This document shows positions 37,400-48,200 of a DNA stretch of 64,000 nucleotides, in pieces. The number at the start of each line of letters is the position of its first letter. The stretch's first letter is position 1. Made by a program: the position numbers and the translations under genes. Source of the DNA: Acestrorhynchus altus (lineage: Eukaryota > Chordata > Actinopteri > Characiformes > Acestrorhynchidae); the NCBI GenBank assembly GCA_034509495.1, contig CM067503.1:25212316-25276315 (forward strand), written 5' to 3'. The notes below the pieces were generated by a model. It was not told the DNA's origin. It ran no database searches and saw only the letters and a list, made by a program, of their open reading frames with translations.

Positions 37400-40300
37400 C
37401 AATCCCAAACCTATATGATGTGGTAAAGTGGTTGTTCAGGTTTTCAATTTGGACCATCTCTCCTTTTCACAGGTTAGTTATTTGTGTTTTTTGCTGTGCC
37501 CCAAAGTCCCAAAGATAATCTGTATTGAGAAATCTTTTAATTCGTTAGTGTAAACTGGGTTTGGCACATATTGTTAAAATGTTACACACTGGATTAAAAT
37601 CAGTCAATTTAACATCTAACTACCCTGAGATCTTAGTCAATATTTTCTGCATTCCTCAGGAGCGTGACTTAGTCCTGAAAAGGATTGCGGAGGATCGGCG
37701 CTCACGACAGGAAAAGGCTCATGTTTCCACCACCAGTAGCCATGGCAACACGCTTGGTGGGCAGCGTCAGACCAGCATGGATAATCAGTGCATCCTTATG
37801 GTGAGGTATCAAATAAAACAACTGCAACCCTAACCTTCAGTCAGTTTAATTGTGTTAAGTGAGTTCAGGAAAGTATAGCATAAACTGAAGCATAAAAATC
37901 TTTGACATATTGACTCTCAAAGACTGCCAGCGCTGTTTATTTATGCTGTTTTAGATTTTTTTGCTCTCTTTTATGGTAATTTTTGTTGATTTTTAAAATA
38001 GAAGCTTGAACTTCAGTCCAACTGATGTTTCAGACAACCAATAATGACAATTAATGATTCTATTGCTAATAATGCTCTTAATTACTTCTTTGGTTGCATG
38101 ATTACCATAAAAAAAATTAAGATGTATTTTGTTAACTTTCTTTTGCATCATTGCCACCATCTAGCAAAAATCCAATCAGACTTCTGTTGTCTTATCAGGC
38201 AGCACATCTGAACAGTCTCAGTTTGAAAATATTATAAATATTTTGATTAAAACAATATTAGCCTTTAAAGGTTTAATGTTATTAATTAGTGGGATTGCAG
38301 TAGGCAATCACACTATTGATATGTCAGTTTTATTTTTATTATTCCACCTGTTTTTTTATACAGCTACCTTTACCTTTTTGAGATATCAACACCATTCCAA
38401 CTCTAAAATGTCCATCCTGAACCCAAATAGTGTGCTTGTGTATTTTTTGCTAAGTGCAACCGTTTTTATAAAAAATGCATATGAATGACAGAAACCGTCC
38501 CATAGACATGCATTGAAAATTGTCCAAAAATTCAAATGTCTCTAAAAATCACACCTTTCAAGCTACAAACACCATATTTGGCAGAAATAGATCTGAAGTA
38601 GTTTCAGAAGTAGTTCCATTTGATGAATGCTGAAATGTGCCTTCTGTGAGATTTGCACATGCCTCTGCTCTTTCTCCCTTCCTCTGCAGCTCTGTCAGAA
38701 TATTGAATCAACTTTATATGAGAGTTTACTGTCTGTGTTTGGAGGAGCTTTTAAACCAACGAGCTTTCATGCAAAAGTTTGGTTACCCCATGTTGTGGTC
38801 AAAAGTTTGTGGACAGTTTTTGTGGAAAGGTTTTGGCACCCCACAGGTTTGTGGAGGTAGCTAATAAGCAAATGTTTTGGCACCATCTGCTGGGCTGCTG
38901 ATGAGCTGCAAGCACACTTGCCGTTTCTGTAGGTGCTGCACTCTCTAGTTTATAATTGGAATTAAACACCAATACTTATTTTTCAAAGCATATACATTAC
39001 TTTTCAGGCCAGACCTAAAATCCCTGTTCAGAAGACATCTAATTCAGTCCCACAGTGAGTGAACATTGTGGTTCTGTAGTTTTAAATTAATAGGCAAAGA
39101 GGAAGTTTTGTTCATAAACATGCACAGTGATGATGATCATTGATGATTCTTTGACACAAAAAAAATTATTATCTCAAGTCAATGGAGCTTCTCTTGCTTT
39201 TTTTCTATATGATATAGTTTTGGTGTTTTTTAGCCTCTCGTGCCACTGTTTATTAAAAAGATCAAATATTCTCTCATTTAAAATGCACATGTATGTGTAT
39301 AAATACGAGACTGTCAAATCAATATATAATCTTTTTTTTTTTTTTTGGACAGTTTACAGTCTTTACAGTGTAATAGGAACAGCAGCCTCTCAGTGGGCTT
39401 CTAGGGACTGGAAGAGCCAACACAAACTGATGTTTTTCCCATTGCTCAAAACGACCAGCCAACCTAGTGATTTTGTATGGTGATTTGTTTTAAATTAATA
39501 ATGTTAAGTTATTAAATTATAAATGAACATTCTTCATGTGTATTTATGTATTTAGCATTCAGAAACCTTTGGCAAACTTATCCTTCGTATCCCTAAAGAA
39601 ACAATATATGTGTATTTTACATTAACAAAGATATAAACATACATACAATAAGTTAAAACATGACTTTATGGCTGCAATTATTGAATTGCTTCTATGTTTA
39701 ATTCTAGGCAGAATTTCATGAACAGAACATCTCTCCACCTGCTAAGCAGCAATGTGGATTGATCATATGCAATATTATAAGCTGCATTTAAACAATTCTG
39801 ATCTGTTGCTCAGCCTGCAGGTTATGCCACAAGCAGAAGTGGGTCAACATATAAGTGTGGGAACGCCACCTGAATATGAGATCTGCAGTAATCAGAACAA
39901 GCTAAAAAATCTTTTCTGTCAGATTTGATCAGTGATTTAAAATGTTTTTGAAACTGTAAGTTGAAAAAATTTGCCTACATGTATGTGGACGGGCAAAAAA
40001 ATGTATGAAATCTAATCATTATTGCACCTGACATTCATGTTTCAAGTCCACAAATATGTGTTTGATTGTAGGACTATATATGAAAGTGACTCAAATCTGA
40101 TTTAAAAAGAAGTCCACACCACCCTGAAATGATCGGATCTGTCACATTTAAGGCAAAAAAAAGCTTTTTTGATTCCTGTTTGTTTGTTTGTTGTTTACTG
40201 TTGCAGATACGGCTGCCGTCCGGTGAATCAATGCGTGAATGTTTTCCTGCCGATGCCCTTCTCTGCAGTGTTGTTGAACACATTGCTACTCGCCATCCAT

Positions 40301-42186
40301 CTCTTCCAGCATTCACACTTCTGCAGGGTTTTCCTCGTAAGCGTTTCTCTGAAGCAGAGCTGGCATCATCCCTGCACTCTCTGGGTTTGACACCAAACGC
40401 AGCACTGTGTATTCAGACAGCACCCATTGTGAGCACTCTGGATCCAGAACATACTGAGCCTCCACAACTCCAGGGGGAGGCAGAGTTAGAAGAGCCTGCA
40501 TTACCCCGTCCATTTCCACACCAACTCTGGGAAGAAGCTGTAGAGCATGTTGGGATTGGACCTTCAGGACCGTCCCATTTCTGGGGTACAAAACATGCAC
40601 TGCCACCAAACACTTGAGCCCTGAACGCTACTGATTCCCAACTACTGAAATATTTTTAAAACAATTTCTTTTTGAGCAGGTCGTGGTCAGCGTTTGGTGT
40701 CTGGTGAAGCTAACGATGAACACTCAGATGGTGAGGAGCAGCCTGAAGATCCAGCATTACCGCTTCTTAATGGTCTGAGTCACACCATCAGTTTTGTTTC
40801 CTCATGCTTGGTGTTATCGTGTGTTTCTGAACCCAGTCCTCAAGATCTAAACTTTCCCCCAAATCTATGATTGCTCATTTATTTATTGAGGGAAATGATC
40901 CAGTATTACATATCTGTGAGTGGCAAACGTATGTGAACCTTGTCTGTGAGCTGAATCTCAAGAGAAAGTGGGTCATTCAGCAAGACATTGACTTTAAATA
41001 AAGTGGTTTTGCCACAGAAGAACAAAGGTAATGTTTAAGAATGGCCTAGTTAAAGTCCTGACCTTAAGACATTTTGTGGAAGAACCTGGATCAAGCAGTT
41101 AATGGGAGGAAACCCACCAACATAAAAGAGTTGAAACTGTTTTGTACAAAGGAATGAATGGCTAAAATTACTAGGATTAATCAGCAGTAAATGCTGCACA
41201 AGGGGGTCACACCACATACTGAAAGCAAAGGTTCACATACTTTTGCCACTCACAGATATAATGTAATATTGGATATTACCCTTTTTTCCTCAATACATAA
41301 ATGAGCAAGTGTAATAATTTTTATTGGTTCTCCTTATCTACTTGTAGAACTGATCTCAAAATTATACAGAAATATAGAAAATTCCAAAGGATTCAAACTT
41401 AACAAGCACCTGTGCCAGTATTTTTACAACAGAATTCCGGTGGTATATGAGGACTTTTTTAGTCACCATGTTTAATTCCTCTTTATTTTAAATAAACCCG
41501 TACAAGGTTTTGCAGTATTTTTTGTCAATTTATTGTTTTCTTGTATTATCTGTGACTGTCATTCACTCATCAGTGTCATTGCTATGTTTACACTGTCAAA
41601 ATTCACAGTTCCCTCTATGCCCAAATTTTCAAGTTTTGGGACTGATGTGGTTCTAGTTGCAAGTCTTTTTTTAGTGATCAGTTGCAGAAATGAATTGAGT
41701 CATTCATTATTCCTGCTATAACTGTGCATATGTGTTACAGGTTTGCCCCAGCTGCCGATGAGGGTCGGGCATATTTATGAGCCACAGCATATGTGGCCTG
41801 AACAGGGAAACAGACTGAGGTAAAAACACAAAACCTACAGAAATGTTTCTTTCCCATCCACTATCACAGCTTCAGTGATTTAACACAGTGAGATCACGGA
41901 GTATAAATTAAAAAAAAAAACCCATTCTGTTCATCAGTTCACCACTCATGCACACTGTGACTACTTTCTCAGTAGTAACGCTGAACAACTCACACTAGGG
42001 GTGGGAAATATGATGATATTTCAAAGAATCGTGATACATTTTATCATGATACACTGTATACTTTCACAGCATATTGTGAATACATCAGTGTTTCTGACCT
42101 GGTTCATTAGAGTATAACTGTTTAACTGGATGTGGTGCAGCACATTTTAAATATAAATCACTCTACCAAGTAAATAAATATTGTCA

Positions 42187-42246
<60 letters not shown>

Positions 42247-45200
42247 TCTTGTATTATATTTGTACCTTATCACCCACCCCATCTCACACATTCACAGATT
42301 CATCCAGTTACAGTCAGGGACCATTTGACTTCAATAAATTATCTGAACTGAAATATCAAGTTTAAAAGCAAAAAACAAAAACAAATGGGAACATTATTTG
42401 TCTACCTAGACCTATCACTTAGACCTTTTTGCATAATCTCCAGGTACATGGTTTTCATATGCGTACGTCATTCTTAATGAGAACATGCATCCATAACATT
42501 CATTTAGGAATCCAGAATCTTGAAAAATTCATACTTCACCTAAATTTCACCATGTGTGTGTGTGCGTGAACACAGAGAGCCCGTTCCGGATGTTCCTGCT
42601 GTTCCAGGCGCAGGGCGGATGTTGCCAGGAGATGCTGCAGTTCAGCGACTGCAGAGAGCGGTTCAACATGAGGAACCTTCACCCCCCAAAAAACCATTCA
42701 GGACCACCAATGTCCCGTCACTGTGTTCTCTTGCCACTAAAGCCAGCGTCTCACTCATTACAGGTCTGTGGGGAAACGTTGAGGGAGAGCCACCGTGAAC
42801 ACACACTATTAATAACTCTACTAATAACAACTTTCTATTCACACAAAGAATTATCAGGCTACAGAACTTCTACAGTCTCTCTGTCCTGTTTATCATTTCT
42901 TTATCTCTCTCTGTCTCTCTTGCTCTCTTCCTACCTCTCCCCCTTTCTCTCCCTCTCTATCTATTTCTCTTTTAGCTCCCTGTATGCAGTACAGTAGCAG
43001 TCTTGCTGGTTTGACCCCAGAGTTGGCAGAGCTGCTGTTGAGTCACATGACCACTGGACGTATGCTGAAGCCACGGACCCTTGAGCTGTTTTTTGGTTGC
43101 CCACTGCGGAGCTTCATCCTGAACAGCTACCCATACACCACCAACGAGTTACTACGGCAGCTCCGGGCCTTTACTGCATTAAAGCAGCTCAGCTTGGTCA
43201 ACTCTCCACTGATTACTGGTGTGTGTTTGTGCGTGTGTGTGTGTGTGTGTGTGTGTCTGTTCTTGCAGAAGCCCATTGCTCATCATTTGTTGAATTGAAT
43301 TTTATTGTATGTGTGTTTCTTTTTGATTATATTTATTCGATCATAATTATTTCTCCTCTCTGTTAGATGCTGGACTCTCTGTTTTGTCCAGCCTGTTAAA
43401 ACTGCAGCACCTGAATCTTTCTTCATGCAGTAAACTCACTGACTCCTGTTTGCAGCACATTGCCAGTAAGTTAAAAAAATGATCTTTCAGTTTTACAGTA
43501 AAAGTACAGTGGTGCTCCTTCATATTACGTAAATAAATATTAAAAAGTGATAACATTTTCTTCTTTTTGTTCTTTGTTGCACTTAGAACTGCAGTGTCTG
43601 TCTTTTCTGGCCCTGAATAAGACTAAAGTAAGCGATGCTGGATTACTAATGTATCTGAAGTCCGTTCCTTCTACTCTCACCCAGCTTGGTTTAAATGAGA
43701 CGGTCATTACTGAGGCTACACTAATGGCATTGCCCAAGTGTGTACCACAGCTGCGTTTGCTCAGCATTGCACGCACCAAGGTGAGTAATCAAAAAACAGG
43801 TACATAATTAATATGATTAATAAATAACATTAGGTAGCATCCAGACTCAGTGTTGTTTAAGCTGTAGTTTTAAAAATTTGGTGAAGCTTCACATGTCTCC
43901 TGTCCTAGACTGGAAATTGTGTAATACAAAGACAGGTGACTTTATTAGTTCTCAGCCAACTATTTTCCTTTTTGTCTGGTATGTTTGGACAAAACATGTA
44001 ATTTTGTTTACATTGTCATTTTGATTTGAGGTAAACTGATTTAATGAACTGCAGGGAAGATGGTGTATCTTACAGTGTGGGTTCCTGAATTATAAAATTA
44101 ACTCATCTTCAAACAGACCAAAAAGTTTATAAATGCTTAAAAGAGAGTTAGTTATGTTAATGCAACCAAAATGATAGAGTTCTTCAGCTCCAGTCCAGGA
44201 GGAATAGAGTCCAGCAAAGTGTGGTGATCTTCTGGGTTTTCAAAGAGAAATAATAATAAATAGATAAGGTTTTTTCTGTAGTTAGTTTTATATATCCTCA
44301 ATTTTATTGCCGATTCCCAAGTCAATGAGACATTAATGTACAATAAGGAGTTGAAGAATACTGTAGAATAAATACAGCACAGGAAAGTCTGTACATAACA
44401 TTTAAGTTTTTTTATTTATAATATTCTCTCTTTTTTTTATAAAATTGGTAGGAAATAGTTTCCTTTTTATTACAAATTAAGAACCTGAATCCCTGGAAAT
44501 TCAAGTGTTTATGACTGGATTATTTCAGGACACTGTATTGAATTAAATCTTTTTCTTTTATTTGTGCTGTCCCCTCAGGTGAGTGACGTGTCTGCTTTGG
44601 CTGAATTGCACTGCTTGCAGACACTTCACCTGGATGGTACAAATGTAAAGGAAGACTCCCTTCAGGCCCTTGAATCCCATCCCAGCTTATCTGTACTAAG
44701 TCTCTCTGGTATTCCTGCCACCAATGGTAACCATATGTTGGAGATCATTTCTGGTGAGTTTTTGATTCTTCTTAAATTACAGGGAGGAAAAACCTCCCCA
44801 GTTCACATCTCACCTGCATAGATCTCATTTCTCTTTTAGGACTCAAGTCAATTTCTTGTCAGCTGCACTGTTTCTTTCTTCTCAAGGCCTCTGCATCTGT
44901 AGTACATGTGTTTTTTGAGGTTGTTCCCTCAACCCTCAAATCTGTTCACGTAACACCTATTTTGAAGAAATCTGCTGCACTATCCACACTTTTCAGGGTG
45001 ATGGAAAAAGTTAGAGACATGCAAATGAAAGGTCTTTTATGATGTTTAGACTGGGGAACAGTGAGGGTCATGGCAAAACTCTAACCCTAACTCTTCAGCT
45101 GGTACCTTATGAGGTACTCCATTGTGGATCCAAGTGTTTTTTGGATGATTATCCTGCTGCTATCCATGTTTACAGACAGTGTGATGTGTTCTTCCAAAAT

Positions 45201-48200
45201 TTTCTGGTATTAAATTGAAGGAATTCTTCCTTTTACAATTGAAATATAAATATATTTCACCCCAGTTGTGAAACTGCTTTACTGCGAGTTGTCTGTGATC
45301 TCCTTATGTATGTAGGTGCTGGATATGCTTGTCATATTTACACACTTTACCTGTTTTTTGTCTTGACCGTAAACCTTCAAATTATTCTCAGGTTGATTGC
45401 ATATTAATGATAAAGTTGACTCTTCATTTTGTAACGACCCTTTTCCCTCATTTGTCTTCTTCGTGTGAATTTCACATTAATTGGTGCTCTGTTACACATG
45501 CACATAACTTCCCTTCAGTTTCACACACATCGTTTTCAACACTGGCCACATGCACTCTTGTTTTATCTCTCTCTACTGTAGGTTTGAGACTGACCCAGCT
45601 AACACTGCCTGGCCGTCACTCGCTGACTGATGCTGGGCTGCTTTACCTGTCCAGACAGATTCTACTCTCTGAGGTCGACCTAACTGACTACACACAGATC
45701 ACTGACCAGGGCATTACACATCTTGGCTCTATGACCCGGTACATGTTGCCTAACATATGGGGAGCAGGTTTACAGTGAACCCTGATTTACCTTTATTTAT
45801 GCTGATACGTCTGTTCAGCCATAACATTATGGTCACCTTATTGTTTCTACATTCACTGTCCATTTTAATAGCTCTTTACTGTACAGGAGCACTTTATACT
45901 GTGCTCTGTATAAAGGACTGTGTGTTTTTATACATACGTTGTTAGTGTCCTTTCCCTTGTTCTTCAATGGTCAGGACCCCACAGTCCCATCACAGAGCAG
46001 ATATTATGTGGGTGGTGGGTCATTCTCTACAGTACAGTGCTGCTGGGTTGTTTAAATCCCTCAGTTTCACTGCTGGATTGAGAGTGATCCACCAACCAGA
46101 AATATCCAGCCAACAGCATCCTGTGGGCAGCATTCTGTGAGCACTGATGAAGGACTAGAGGATGACCAACAAACTGAAGAAACAGATGAGCTTCTGTCTC
46201 TGACTTTATATTTACAAGGTGGAGCAACTTGGTAGGAGTGTCTATAGAGTTGACAGTGAGTGGACACAGTGTTTAAACTCTCCAACAACAATGCTGTCTG
46301 ATACCCCCATACCAGCACAACACACCACATTAGTGTCACTGCAGTGCTGAGAATGACCCATCACCCAGATAAAACCTACTCTGTGATGGTCCTGTAGGTT
46401 CCTGATCAGTGAAGGCCAGGGTGAAAGGAGACTAACAAAGTGTGCAGAGAAACAGATGAACTACAGTCTGCAATTATAGAAATACAAAGTGCTCCTGTAC
46501 AGTAAATACAGTAAAAAAATAATTAACAGTGTGTTTAGAAACAAGGAGGTGGATGACTGTTGTATGTAACTGGAGTCATGTGAGAAGTTGACCTCTACTA
46601 GGGCAGTAGTTACAAGTGGATAATTCCCTGCTATGCCACCTGCAGGTTGAAAATTAGAATATAAGTCAGTATTTTGGGACTATTGTGACTATTGTGTACT
46701 AAGTGTATCTTAAAGGCAATGAAAACATGGAAAGGTAAACAATGGTTTTGTCAGTTTTACTGAGTTAGTTTGGAAAAAGTAACTGTATTTGTCCTTTTTT
46801 CCACAGGCTGAAGAAGCTGTCTCTTAGTAACACTCAGCTGAGTGATGCGGGACTAGTTGCTTTGGTAACTCTGAAGGAGCTGATAGAGCTCTGCCTTGAT
46901 CGAACAGTGGTCAGTAGTCGGGGTGTGGCTGCTCTCATTAAACAACTGCCCTATTTACAGGTATGCAACACAGTGATGTACATAATGTCATGAAAACTAC
47001 CATGTCAGTGTCATTGCGGTGTGGAGAACGGACCACCACACCAAGTATATCTATGATCATTTTTCCTTTCAAATAAATGGTGTAGCAGCACCAGTTGTTA
47101 CAGCTACAGTCTGTTACTGAACACCTACTGCTTGATCAGAAAGTAGGAGTACAAAGTGTGTGTATATTCTTGTAAGGATAATATTACATCCATACACCCT
47201 TGTATTAAGTATTAGGACAGTGAGGCTATAGGATAGCTCTAAATGTTTGCTGAGTTTAACAGGTAAAGACTTTGTCTTGTTAAAAAGATAAACCAATGTG
47301 AAGACCAGACACTAATCAGTGGAAGAAAAGTGAGCATATGTATAATGTTACAACATGATCCTAGAGTCCTATTTTGGTCATTGTTTAGCAACAGTTTGGT
47401 TATATATGTTGTACACTTGTATTTATGGGCTCTGATTGTGCGTTAATAGGTGATCGGCTTGGCCTGCACACGAGTGGGTGATACAGTGGTCCGATGTGGT
47501 TTAGTTCACTGCCCCCAGCTCCTCAAACTCAACCTCAGCAGGACACGCATTACTGACCATGGTAATCCCACACACACACACATACAAATGCACATGTGCA
47601 ACTGGTAGAAAGTTAAACCCCTTCTAAGAAAGGTGAATTATAGATTTGTAAATGTTTGAGAACTTGGTCACTTTTCCAAGGAGTGGTGGTGTTCCCTGTG
47701 ATACGGGTGTTAATTCAAATCAAGAACTGCCCATATCCTGATTGAGTACCCCAGTCTCTTTTCCAGTGCAGACAGAACTAAAGAAGGGGTTTTATAGCTT
47801 GGTGAACCTCTCTACAGGGCAACTGGCTTCATAACCATAAATACACAACATCCATAATTGTTTATTATTGAGCTAAAAATGGCGTGTGGTACTTCCACTC
47901 GTAGAATAGTGTCTCCATTAGTTTAGTTTCTAACCAGCATTGTGTTATATGTTATAACTAAGTTATGATGAGAGTATAGTTCCCCACTTTTTATACAGTC
48001 ATTGCACAAAACTGAGTGGTTTTGGCAACATGGACAAAAACAGCAAAAAAACATTTTAAGGAAGAGTGGCTTAAACATAGTCAGAGCTCAAGAACAATAA
48101 AATTATATTAAGTTTACCTGTTCTACTATAAAATAGTTCTACAGTGCAGACACTTCTCTTCAGAGAAGAAACAAACCAGAGTGCTCCTTTCACTGCTGTA

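Noticed and set aside
42554..42997. 147-codon plus-strand frame over UBX-LRR exon 9
   Set aside because: It is out of frame with the exon as fixed by the neighbouring splice phases, and runs through the intron.
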